Positions 33,970 through 42,100 of a stretch of DNA of 64,000 nucleotides are shown piece by piece. How positions within the stretch are numbered: position 1 is the stretch's first letter; the number at the start of each line of letters is the position of its first letter. The translations under genes were made by a program, and so were the position numbers. This stretch comes from Thermohalobaculum sp039815685 (lineage in GTDB: Bacteria > Pseudomonadota > Alphaproteobacteria > Rhodobacterales > Rhodobacteraceae): contig JBCBYV010000010.1 in NCBI GenBank assembly GCA_039815685.1, forward strand, positions 1-64,000, in the 5' to 3' direction. Under the pieces are notes generated by a model, which was given only the letters and a program-made list of their open reading frames with translations, ran no database searches and was not told the DNA's origin.

Positions 33970-36171
33970 ATGAGCGATATCTTCCATTACGCCGTGCAGG
34001 ACGGCATCGCGACCATCACCTGGGACCTGCCGGGCGCCAGCATGAACGTGCTGACCATCGAGGGCGTGAAGGCGCTCGACCGCTGTGTCGACCTCGCGCT
34101 TGGCGACGGGGACGTGAAGGGCGCGATCATCACCTCCGCGAAGCCCGATTTTGCGGGTGGTATGGATCTCAAGGTGCTCGGCGGCCTCAAGGCGGGCGCG
34201 GAGGCCGAGGGCGGCAACCCGGCCGAGCGGCTCTTCGGTTTCGTCATGCAGCTCCACGGTGTGCTCAGGAAGATCGAGCGCGGTGGCGCGGACCCCAAGA
34301 CCCTCAAAGGCGGCAAGCCCTTCGTCTGGGCCTGCCCGGGCACGGCCATGGGCATCGGCGTCGAGATCGGCCTCGCCTGCCATCGCCGCATCGCAGCGGA
34401 GGGGCGCGGGCGCATCGGCCTGCCGGAGATCCTGGTCGGCCTCTTCCCCGGTGCCGGCGGCACCACGCGCCTGATCCGCATGCTGGGTCTGATGGGTGCG
34501 TCGGAGCCGCTCCTCCAGGGCAAGACCTACGCGCCGGCCAAGGCCAAGAGTGCGGGGCTCGTCGACGAGGTCGTGGAGCCCGATCAGCTGATGAACGCCG
34601 CCCGCGCCTGGCTGGGTGAGGCGACCGAGGCGGACGCGGTCAAGCCGTGGGACCGCAAGGGCTTCAAGATCCCCGGTGGTGCCCCCTACACGCCTCAGGG
34701 CTTCGAGATGTTCCTCGGCGGTGTGGCGATGACCCACGGCAAGACGCAGGGCGTCTACCCGGCGGCCAAGGCGATGCTGAGCGCGGTCTATGAAGGCGCG
34801 CTCGTGGACTTCGACACGGCGATCCGGATCGAGGCGCGCTGGTTCACCTCGATCCTGATGAACCCCTCGTCGGAGGCGATGATCCGGTCCCTCTTCCTCT
34901 CGAAGCAGGCGCTGGAGAAGGGGGCGGTACGGCCGGACGTGCCGCCGATGCCGGTCAAGAAGCTCGGCGTCATCGGTGCCGGCATGATGGGCGCCGGTAT
35001 CGCGCATGTGGCGGCGCAGGCGGGCATCGAGGTCGTGCTGCTCGACCGCGATCAGGAGAGCGCGGACAAAGGCATCGCCACCATCGACGGCCTTCTGATG
35101 GACGCGGTGAAGAAGCGCCGCATGACCGAAGAGGCGAAGGGCGAGATCCTCGACCGCGTTACCGCTACCCCGGACTACGGCAAGCTGAAGGGCACGGACC
35201 TGATCGTCGAGGCGGTCTTCGAGGACCCTGGCCTCAAGGCCAAGGTCACGCAGTCGGCTGAGGCTGCGGCCGGAGACGGCGCGATCTTTGCGACCAATAC
35301 CTCGACCCTGCCGATCTCGGAGCTTGCGAAGGCCAGCGTGCGGGCCGAGCAGTATATCGGCATCCACTTCTTCAGCCCTGTGCACAAGATGATGCTGGTC
35401 GAGATCATCCGTGGCAAGGAGACCGGGGACGCGGCCGTCGCCAAGGCGCTCGACTTCGTGCGCCAGCTCAAGAAGACGCCGATCGTGGTGAACGACGCGC
35501 GCTTCTTCTACGCCAACCGCTGCATTCTGCCCTATGTCGACGAGGGCGTGCGGATGGTGGCGGAGGGTGTGAAGCCCGCGCTCATCGAAAACGCGGCGAA
35601 GCTCCTCGGCTTCCCCGTCGGTCCCCTCCAGCTCTCGGACGAGGTCTCCATCGAACTTGGCCTCAAGATCGCGAAGGCGACGAAGGCAGCCATGGGCGAT
35701 GCCTGGGACGAGAGCCCTGCCTATGGCGTCATGAAGGCGATGGTAACCGACAAGCAGCGCCTCGGCCGCAAGAACAACGCGGGCTTCTATGCCTATACGG
35801 AGCAGGGGCGGCGCGACGGTCTCTGGGACGGGCTGGCCGATCTCTACCCGGCCGTGGGGCAGCAGCCGAGCCTCGAGGAAGTGCAGAACCGCCTGATGAT
35901 GGCCCAGACGCTGGAGGCCGTGCGAGCGCTCGAGGAAGGGGTGCTCACGGATGTGCGCGAGGGCGATGTGGGCGCGATACTCGGCTGGGGCTTCGCACCC
36001 TGGTCAGGCGGCCCGATCTCCTGGCTCGACATCATCGGGGCCGGGGAGGCTGCGCGCCTCTGCGACGACCTCGCCGACCGGCACGGGGCGCGGTTCGAGA
36101 CGCCGAAACTCCTCCGCGACCTCGCGGAGAAGGACGAGCGTTTCTACACACGTTTCGCCCCCGCGGCCTGA
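33970..36171 (+). CDS. fadB: Multifunctional enoyl-CoA hydratase / 3-hydroxyacyl-CoA dehydrogenase
   Basis: A 733-residue alpha subunit of the beta-oxidation complex. Residues about 1-300 form the crotonase domain, with FAGGMDLK for the oxyanion pocket and a later IGLPEILVGLFPGAGGTTR. The NAD-binding domain begins about residue 331 with VIGAGMMGAGIAHVAAQAG, and the HCDH C-terminal domains cover about 510-725, with HFFSPVHKMMLVE near 467. FadB and FadJ types are not distinguishable here. It ends the operon; a hairpin terminator follows. Confidence 0.94.
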   Translation: MSDIFHYAVQDGIATITWDLPGASMNVLTIEGVKALDRCVDLALGDGDVKGAIITSAKPDFAGGMDLKVLGGLKAGAEAEGGNPAERLFGFVMQLHGVLRKIERGGADPKTLKGGKPFVWACPGTAMGIGVEIGLACHRRIAAEGRGRIGLPEILVGLFPGAGGTTRLIRMLGLMGASEPLLQGKTYAPAKAKSAGLVDEVVEPDQLMNAARAWLGEATEADAVKPWDRKGFKIPGGAPYTPQGFEMFLGGVAMTHGKTQGVYPAAKAMLSAVYEGALVDFDTAIRIEARWFTSILMNPSSEAMIRSLFLSKQALEKGAVRPDVPPMPVKKLGVIGAGMMGAGIAHVAAQAGIEVVLLDRDQESADKGIATIDGLLMDAVKKRRMTEEAKGEILDRVTATPDYGKLKGTDLIVEAVFEDPGLKAKVTQSAEAAAGDGAIFATNTSTLPISELAKASVRAEQYIGIHFFSPVHKMMLVEIIRGKETGDAAVAKALDFVRQLKKTPIVVNDARFFYANRCILPYVDEGVRMVAEGVKPALIENAAKLLGFPVGPLQLSDEVSIELGLKIAKATKAAMGDAWDESPAYGVMKAMVTDKQRLGRKNNAGFYAYTEQGRRDGLWDGLADLYPAVGQQPSLEEVQNRLMMAQTLEAVRALEEGVLTDVREGDVGAILGWGFAPWSGGPISWLDIIGAGEAARLCDDLADRHGARFETPKLLRDLAEKDERFYTRFAPAA

Positions 36172-36180
36172 GCATTGTGC

Positions 36181-36205
36181 ACGGCGCCCCGACCGGGGGC
36201 GCCGT
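36181..36205 (+). terminator. Hairpin terminator of the fad operon
   Basis: Perfect ten-base arms ACGGCGCCCC and GGGGCGCCGT flank a five-base loop ten bases after the fadB stop, and a short GTTTT follows a few bases later. This fits an intrinsic or hairpin-assisted terminator. Confidence 0.65.
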
Positions 36206-36473
36206 ACCAGCGTTTTGATGGCCATGACAGCTCGGCTGTCGATTCCGTGCGCGGGCATTCAGTCGAAGGTGCCATTGCTCTCGTCAGGCTCTCGGCGAGG
36301 CATGTTTCTCTCCAGATGATCGCGCCTCGCAGTCTCCTCCCGTCGACCGCAGGATCGAAGCGCGGCAGCGGGAACGTGCTTGGTGGCAGGCTGGCCTGCG
36401 ACAGCGTTCCGCCCGGCACCAGCCCGTCCACGACCTTGGCATGGGCTCCCGTCGATACGGCGGCACCAGATGG
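36206..36473. other. Gene-free interval between convergent genes
   Basis: With the terminator hairpin this forms a 302-base gap between the fadB stop and the stop of the EamA gene. Apart from a small GACAGC-TCG-GCTGTC stem near 36226, I see nothing with clear function. Confidence 0.5.
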
Positions 36474-37391
36474 TCAGGCGCGGGTGCGGTTCACGATCAG
36501 GATGCCGGCAGCGACTGCCGCCACGCCCAGCGCGTCGGTGCCCGAGATAGGCTCTGACAGCAGGATATAGGCGAAAGCCACGCCGAAGACCGGGTTTAGG
36601 AAGTGGAAGGTGGAGGCGCCTGCAGCACTCACCCGTTTCACCAGCACGAACCAGAGAAGCGTGGCCACGATGCCGGGGAACAGGACCGCATAGGCGAATG
36701 CGGTGACGAGTTCCGGTGTGTTCTCCGCCGTCCAGCCCCAGCTCACGACATCCTCGAAGGCCAGCGCCAGCGGGATGCAGCCGAGCCCGCCCACGGCCAT
36801 CTGGCAGGCGACGACCATCAGCAGCCCTGTCCCGAAATCCCCGCGCTTCACGGTCAGGGTCGCGACGGCGAGGGCGAGGGTGCCGATGACGGCGATCGAG
36901 ATGCCGAAGATGTCCACGCCGCCCGTGATCCGCGCCCCCATGATCCAGACCACCCCGCCGAAGCCGAGCGCGAGGCCGAGCGCCTTCGCGCGGCCGACCC
37001 GCTCGCCCAAGACCGCGGGTGCGGCGGCGGCGACGATCAAGGGCATCGCCGAGGCGATGATGGCCGCAAGCCCCGCCGGGATCTTGGTCATCGCCGTGAA
37101 GAAGAGCCCGAGATAGAGCGTGTTCTGGCAGAGGCCGAGCGGCAGGATCGCCCGCCAAGCGCTCCGCCCCCTGGGCAAGGGCTGGCCGAGCGCAAGAGCG
37201 ATCCCGCCCGCGATGGCACCCGCCGTAAGGAACCGGATGGCGGAGATCGCGAAGGGCGGGGAGGAGGTCACCAGGATCTTCGCAACCGAGAAGGCCGAAC
37301 TCCAGATCAGCGCGAACGCAATCCCGATCGCCAGCGTGATCGCGAGGTCTCGCGCGCCCGGCGCTGCGACGCGTCCCTGGCCGACCGACAT
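36474..37391 (-). CDS. DMT superfamily transporter (EamA type)
   Basis: A 305-residue protein with ten predicted membrane helices in two EamA repeats, starting near IAFALIWSSAFSVAKILV and with a second repeat around LVTAFAYAVLFPGIVATLLWF. It is likely a metabolite exporter. The ATG at 37391 has GGGAG seven bases upstream; an in-frame GTG at 37415 is possible. It is only distantly similar to the EamA gene at 20425-21399. It is divergent from the dehydrogenase gene at 37566. Confidence 0.88.
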   Translation of the reverse strand: MSVGQGRVAAPGARDLAITLAIGIAFALIWSSAFSVAKILVTSSPPFAISAIRFLTAGAIAGGIALALGQPLPRGRSAWRAILPLGLCQNTLYLGLFFTAMTKIPAGLAAIIASAMPLIVAAAAPAVLGERVGRAKALGLALGFGGVVWIMGARITGGVDIFGISIAVIGTLALAVATLTVKRGDFGTGLLMVVACQMAVGGLGCIPLALAFEDVVSWGWTAENTPELVTAFAYAVLFPGIVATLLWFVLVKRVSAAGASTFHFLNPVFGVAFAYILLSEPISGTDALGVAAVAAGILIVNRTRA

Positions 37392-37565
37392 CGTGTGGCT
37401 CCCGGTGTGGCTCACGGCGGCGCCATGCCGCTCAGAGCGGGGCTACCGCAGCCCCGCGCCGCGCACCAGCCATCGCTCTGCAACTATCAGCGACCCGGCT
37501 TGCATGGCTGGCCTGTCGCTGCTGCGCCATGGCAGGGTCGGCGCGAAAGATCGCCGGAGACTGCC

Positions 37566-38528
37566 ATGGAACGGCCCATCCTCGTCATCTCAACGCTGGC
37601 GCCGGAAATGGTCGCGTGGCTGGCCGCCGAGCGGCTGCCCGGGGAAAAGTTCCATATTGTCGACCGCCCGGCGCAGGTCGGGCCCCTTCTTTCGGGCCTG
37701 CCACCCGAGGAGCTTCCGGAGATCGTGCTGGGGATGAACTCCCCGCATCTTCCTCGGTCCGACATGCATCTTGCCCGGGACGTCGAGACCGTACGGTGGT
37801 GGCAGGTGGCAGGGTCGGGCTATGAGTGGCTCGGCGACTGGGACCGGCAGCGCCTTACGGTTACGAACTGCGTGGGCGTTCTGGCGCCCTTTCTCGCGGA
37901 AACGGCGATCGGGGCGATGATCGCCCTCAACAACGGTCTCCTCGCATACCGGGAGAAGCAGCGTGCGCGCCGGTGGGCCCCCGTCGATTTCCCCCCGCTC
38001 TCGGGTCAGCGCCTGCTGGTCGTGGGCGCCGGCGCGATCGGGCAGGAGGTCGCGCAGCGTGCCCGCGCCTTCGGTCTGCACACGACTGGCCTCTCGCGCG
38101 ATGGTGCCGCGCGCGAGCCCTTCGACGAAATGGTGCCGCTCGCCGCACTCGACTGCGCGCTCGGTCAGGCGGATATCGTCAGCTGCCATCTGCGGCTGAC
38201 GCCTGCGACGCGGGGCATCTTCGATGGGCGCCGGTTCGGGCTGATGAAGCCCGGCGCCCTCTTCCTCAATTCGGCGCGCGGTGGGCATGTAGACGAAGCG
38301 GCGCTTCTCGCCGCGCTGACGAGCGGGCATCTGCGAGGCGCGTGGCTAGACGTCTTCGAGACGGAGCCGTTGCCCGAGGAGAGCCCGCTATGGGAGGTGC
38401 TTAATCTTCTGATCACGCCGCATGCGTCGGATCAGATCGAGGGCTGGCACCTGCGCTTCGCAGCGCTCTTCGCCGAGAACGTCGAGCGTTGGCGGGCAGG
38501 GCAACCCCTCATCAACCGCGTGCCCTGA
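37566..38528 (+). CDS. D-2-hydroxyacid dehydrogenase family protein
   Basis: A 320-residue NAD(P)-dependent oxidoreductase of the D-isomer-specific family. The dinucleotide motif VVGAGAIGQEVAQRA is near residue 152, and the catalytic triad is in NSARGGHVDE (Arg near 238), DVFETEPLP (Glu near 267) and TPHASDQ (His near 285). It reduces a 2-keto acid or oxidises a D-2-hydroxyacid; glyoxylate/hydroxypyruvate reductase activity is plausible but not shown. The frame is open far upstream, but the family N-terminus begins at the ATG at 37566. Confidence 0.9.
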   Translation: MERPILVISTLAPEMVAWLAAERLPGEKFHIVDRPAQVGPLLSGLPPEELPEIVLGMNSPHLPRSDMHLARDVETVRWWQVAGSGYEWLGDWDRQRLTVTNCVGVLAPFLAETAIGAMIALNNGLLAYREKQRARRWAPVDFPPLSGQRLLVVGAGAIGQEVAQRARAFGLHTTGLSRDGAAREPFDEMVPLAALDCALGQADIVSCHLRLTPATRGIFDGRRFGLMKPGALFLNSARGGHVDEAALLAALTSGHLRGAWLDVFETEPLPEESPLWEVLNLLITPHASDQIEGWHLRFAALFAENVERWRAGQPLINRVP

Positions 38529-38541
38529 GCGCGCATCGCGC

Positions 38542-39219
38542 TCAGTCGAGGCTGCCTGTGAAGGTCGGGATGCCGCCAGTGACGCGCGTCCGCTGCCGGT
38601 TGGTGGAGAAGCTTGGCCTGCCTCGGGCCTGAAGCTCTGCCTGCAACGCGTCGGTCCGCTCCGCCAGCGTGGGCGCGAGGCGCGGCCCGCGGGAGAGCCT
38701 TGCCGTCGCCCGGCGGCGTTGAGCATCTAGGATGCCCTGCCGGCGCAGCGCCGTCTCCTTGCGGAAGCGCCGGTTCCGCGCTTCGGTCAGCGTGATGTCC
38801 TCGCGCGTCTCGATGAGATCGAAGTCCCGAAGCGTGCTCGCCGTGCGGCTCCGAGCGAGCCGTTCGGCCGTCGCCTGTGCAACCTCTGCCGCGCGGTCCG
38901 CCGCCCTTGCCCGTCCGCCCCCTTCGGCGACGCGGTAGAGCGGTTCGCGCCTGATGCGGGGCTCGCGCGCAATAGCTCCCGAACGGCCCACCGCAACGGC
39001 GCCGGAATACTCGTCGCCTTCCGGCCCACTGGTCACGACCGCGCCGGCGCGGCGCGCCGCCGGACGGTAGATCACGATCTCCGACCCCGCCGATGGTCCA
39101 TCGGTTCCAAGCGCGATGGTGCTCGACGCCGCGGCGCCGGGGCCGGTTTCCCCGGACCCCGCACAGGCGGCGAGCGAGAGCGCGCAGCAGATGGCGATGA
39201 CGGTTCCGCGCGGTCTCAT
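38542..39219 (-). CDS. Predicted lipoprotein
   Basis: A 225-residue protein with a lipoprotein signal: MRPRGTVIAICCALSLAAC, the lipobox LAAC placing the lipidated Cys near residue 19. The rest is Arg/Ala-rich and low in complexity with predicted helix from about 85 to 175; I recognise no domain. The ATG at 39219 has GGAGGAC directly upstream and is chosen over an in-frame TTG four codons earlier. Function unknown. It is convergent with the hydroxyacid dehydrogenase gene. Confidence 0.72.
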   Translation of the reverse strand: MRPRGTVIAICCALSLAACAGSGETGPGAAASSTIALGTDGPSAGSEIVIYRPAARRAGAVVTSGPEGDEYSGAVAVGRSGAIAREPRIRREPLYRVAEGGGRARAADRAAEVAQATAERLARSRTASTLRDFDLIETREDITLTEARNRRFRKETALRRQGILDAQRRRATARLSRGPRLAPTLAERTDALQAELQARGRPSFSTNRQRTRVTGGIPTFTGSLD

Positions 39220-39338
39220 GGCGTCCTCCAACGCTGCCTCACAGCGACTTCAGGTGTTCGCTTTTCAGCGCGACGCAAGGCTGCTGCACGATCACCGTCG
39301 CATGATCGCCCGCCCACGCTCGATCGCAGGAGACGACG

Positions 39339-40496
39339 ATGACGCTGCAACATCCGGACCTCGCCTCAAGCCTCGCCGCCGTCATCCGCCCGATCGGGGA
39401 GGCAAACGGCCTGCCGAACGCACTCTACACCGATCCGGCACTCGCCGAGACCGAGCATCGACGTGTCTTCTTCGCGTCCTGGGCGGCTATTGGTTTCGCG
39501 CATGAGGTGGCGAGCCCCGGCGATGTGAAGCCGGTGGAATTCCTCGGCCAGCCCCTCCTCCTCGTGCGCGACCGGGAAGGCGTGCTGCGGGTCTTCCTCA
39601 ATGTCTGCCGCCACCGCGGTATGAAGCTGGTGCACGAAGCCGGGAACCTGCCGCGCGCCATCCGCTGCCCCTACCATTCCTGGTGCTACGAGCTTTCCGG
39701 CGCACTGCGCACGACCCCGCATGTGGGCGGGCCCGGAACGAACCGGCATGAGTGCATCGATCGCGCGACGCTCGGCCTGATCGAGGTCCGGTCGGCACAG
39801 TGGCTCGGTACGGTCTTCGTGAACTTGGACGGTGAGGCACCGGAATTCGACGACTACGCGGCGGAGGCCATGGCGCGCTGGGCCGAGTTCGAGCGGGATT
39901 ATCACCACAGCGGCGCCGACAGCAGCTTCACGCTGGAGGTCAAGGCGAACTGGAAGCTGGCGGTCGAGAACTATTGCGAGAGCTATCACCTGCCCTGGGT
40001 GCATCCGGGGCTGAACAGCTACTCCCGCCTCGAGGATCACTATCACATCGAAGCGGGGGGCTTTTCGGGGCAGGGCACGACCGTCTACCGCCCCATGCTG
40101 GCGGAGGACGGCCGGCGCTTTCCCGTCATCCCGGGCCTCCCCGAGATGTGGGAGGAGGGGGCGGAGTACATCGCGCTTTATCCCAACGTCCTTCTCGGCG
40201 TGCACAAGGACCATGCCTTTGCGATCGTGCTTGAGCCCAAGGGCGTGGCCGAGACGCAGGAGCATGTGGCGATCATGTACCCGGACGTGGCCGTGGCCGA
40301 TGCGGGTTTCGCGCCGATGCGGGAGAAGAACGCCGCGATGTGGAAGGAGGTGTTCGAGGAGGACATCTTCGTCGTCGAGGGCATGCAGTCCGGCCGTCAT
40401 GCGGCGGGCTTCGACGGTGGTCGGTTCTCGCCGGCGATGGACGGGCCCACGCACGCCTTTCACCGCTGGATCGCCGAGAAATTGGGCGAGGTCTGA
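39339..40496 (+). CDS. Rieske non-heme iron oxygenase alpha subunit
   Basis: A 385-residue oxygenase. The Rieske [2Fe-2S] ligands are Cys90, His92, Cys110 and His113 in CRHRG and CPYHSW; the mononuclear iron site lies in NYCESYHLPWVHPGLN (about 208-223), with a late carboxylate near the C-terminus. The family hydroxylates aromatics or demethylates quaternary amines. The downstream dimethylglycine/sarcosine genes suggest an N-demethylase such as glycine betaine monooxygenase (GbcA-like), but no GbcB-type reductase is present in the window. The assignment to betaine is an inference. Confidence 0.88.
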   Translation: MTLQHPDLASSLAAVIRPIGEANGLPNALYTDPALAETEHRRVFFASWAAIGFAHEVASPGDVKPVEFLGQPLLLVRDREGVLRVFLNVCRHRGMKLVHEAGNLPRAIRCPYHSWCYELSGALRTTPHVGGPGTNRHECIDRATLGLIEVRSAQWLGTVFVNLDGEAPEFDDYAAEAMARWAEFERDYHHSGADSSFTLEVKANWKLAVENYCESYHLPWVHPGLNSYSRLEDHYHIEAGGFSGQGTTVYRPMLAEDGRRFPVIPGLPEMWEEGAEYIALYPNVLLGVHKDHAFAIVLEPKGVAETQEHVAIMYPDVAVADAGFAPMREKNAAMWKEVFEEDIFVVEGMQSGRHAAGFDGGRFSPAMDGPTHAFHRWIAEKLGEV

Positions 40497-40500
40497 CCCG

Positions 40501-40764
40501 ATGGCGGACGGGGCCGTTCCCGTGGCGGCGGCGGTGGACGCGCACGCTGGCCTCGATGCGCGGCTTTTGGAGGCGCACCGGGCCGGGGATACGCCGAGGC
40601 TCGTGGCTCTCTACCGCGAGGCGGCGGATGCTGCTGAGAAGCGCGGCGACGCCGATGCGGCCGCCTTCTACCGGACCCATGCCTATGTCTTTGCGCTGCA
40701 GTGCGGAGACACGGCGGCGGATGCGCTGCACGCCGAGCTCAAGGCTGCCGGGCGCGAGGAGTGA
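40501..40764 (+). CDS. Small helical protein behind the Rieske oxygenase
   Basis: An 87-residue Ala-rich protein predicted to be almost all helical, with segments ARLLEAHRAGDTPRLVALYREAA and AAAFYRTHAYVFALQCG resembling a pair of tetratricopeptide-like helices. It starts four bases after the oxygenase stop and is surely cotranscribed with it. No homologue or function is recognised; an accessory or assembly role for the oxygenase is possible. Confidence 0.7.
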   Translation: MADGAVPVAAAVDAHAGLDARLLEAHRAGDTPRLVALYREAADAAEKRGDADAAAFYRTHAYVFALQCGDTAADALHAELKAAGREE

Positions 40765-40783
40765 ACGCCCGGCAAGGTGCCGA

Positions 40784-41800
40784 TCAGGCGGCGTTGCGCG
40801 CCTCCCAATCGCGGAGCTGACGCACGAGCCTGTCATTCTCCGCATCGACCGGCACGTCGCGCATCGCACCCATGACCACTTGGCCGTCGGCTGAGAGACC
40901 CTCCGCCATGTCCTCGAGGCAGCGATCGACCTCGCGGCGTGCGCCGAAGGCGCAGGCTGCGGCCATCCAGTTCCAGAAGAGCGCGATATGCAGCGCAAGG
41001 ATCTGGCCGAGCGCCATCCCGACGATGGGCAGCCCCAGCTCGGCCGCGGCGAGGTTGTAACCCCAGAAGCCACCCGCCAGCGCGCCGTAGAGCGCGTATC
41101 CGAAGAGGCCGGCGCAGAGCACGCTTGCCGCACCCGCCCCGAGCCCGCCGCGCAGGTTGCCCTCGAGATAGGCCGACAGCAGCGCCATATAGCGTCCGCC
41201 GAAGACGAAGAAGAGGCCGACGGCAGCGACCGCCAGCATCGGGATGAGCTGGTAGCGCGCCCAGAAGGCCCGGCCGAACTCGGTGTACTCCCTAGCCATC
41301 ATGACTTGCAGTTCCGGCAGACGGTGAAGGCCGAGAAAGCGCGACACCTCGCCGATCGAGCTTACGGTCGCCGCGGCACCAGCGACGATGAGGAGGAGCG
41401 CAAGCCCCTGCAACAGAGCGATTATCAGGGTCCACTCGCCAAAGTTCCGGGCGAGCAGGCCGAAGCTCTGCGGCCGGCGCGCGGTCCCGGCAAGGCGCAT
41501 CGCGAGGCGCTGTGCGGCATAGGCGTAGAGCACGAGGCCCGGCAGCAGAATGAGCCAGCTTACGGGGGCGACCCAGTCGGGGATCTCGATCCGTTTGGCC
41601 CCCAGCTCGGCGGCGAGCCAGAGGGCAAGGCCCTTCGCCTCCGCATCGGCGGCGGCCAGCATCGGCGCCACCTCGGGCTGGGCTGCGATGAACATCGTGA
41701 GCGCCAGCGGCAGCAGGAAGGGCAGGGAGAGAACGAAGGACGCAGTGCCGACCAGCGGCGACTTGAACACCATACGCGCGAAAGCAGGAAGCGACGTCAT
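40784..41800 (-). CDS. Polytopic membrane protein of unknown function
   Basis: A 338-residue protein with about six to seven membrane helices (for example FVLSLPFLLPLALTMFIA, VSWLILLPGLVLYAYAA and LIPMLAVAAVGLFFVFGG) and a hydrophilic C-terminus of about 50 residues. No transporter signature is recognised. The ATG at 41800 has GAGGAG upstream and is preferred to an in-frame TTG five codons earlier. It is divergent from the dimethylglycine dehydrogenase-type gene across a 300-base regulatory region. Confidence 0.72.
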   Translation of the reverse strand: MTSLPAFARMVFKSPLVGTASFVLSLPFLLPLALTMFIAAQPEVAPMLAAADAEAKGLALWLAAELGAKRIEIPDWVAPVSWLILLPGLVLYAYAAQRLAMRLAGTARRPQSFGLLARNFGEWTLIIALLQGLALLLIVAGAAATVSSIGEVSRFLGLHRLPELQVMMAREYTEFGRAFWARYQLIPMLAVAAVGLFFVFGGRYMALLSAYLEGNLRGGLGAGAASVLCAGLFGYALYGALAGGFWGYNLAAAELGLPIVGMALGQILALHIALFWNWMAAACAFGARREVDRCLEDMAEGLSADGQVVMGAMRDVPVDAENDRLVRQLRDWEARNAA

Positions 41801-41906
41801 GCAGCTACTCCTCAATGCGCAGCACTTGTTGAGAGAGGTACGCTGGACGACGATTGCGGCCGGTCACCGGCCCGCATCTGCCCTTTTCGGGGAACAATCA
41901 TGGCAG

Positions 41907-41991
41907 CGATGCGTGCATAGCGCATCGCATCGCCCCGATAGGTTCGACAGTGCGCCCAATAGGTTAACACTTCGCAAACGGGTCGAAGTGT
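41907..41991. promoter_or_regulatory. Cluster of dyads and direct repeats in divergent promoter region
   Basis: Three elements lie together in the 300-base gap 41801-42100, in which I see no gene. CGATGCG and CGCATCG (41907-41913 and 41921-41927) form a 7-7-7 dyad. ATAGGTT is repeated directly at 41938-41944 and 41959-41965, a 21-base offset equal to two helical turns. ACACTTCG and CGAAGTGT (41967-41974 and 41984-41991) form an 8-9-8 dyad. This is the layout expected of one or more regulator binding sites controlling the divergent genes. The regulator is not encoded nearby. Confidence 0.55.
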
Positions 41992-42100
41992 CCGGGCTCT
42001 CCACATCGCTGTCGCATTTTCGGCTGCAACCGACGCGAAAGGCGCAAGGCCCGTGGGCGCTTAGGCGTTTCATGCCCCGGTCAATCGGAGGAATCGGTTC

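Noticed and set aside
41801..42100. Glycine riboswitch upstream of the demethylation genes
   Set aside because: I could not find the conserved glycine aptamer core or paired aptamers; the dyads seen are short and better explained as protein sites.
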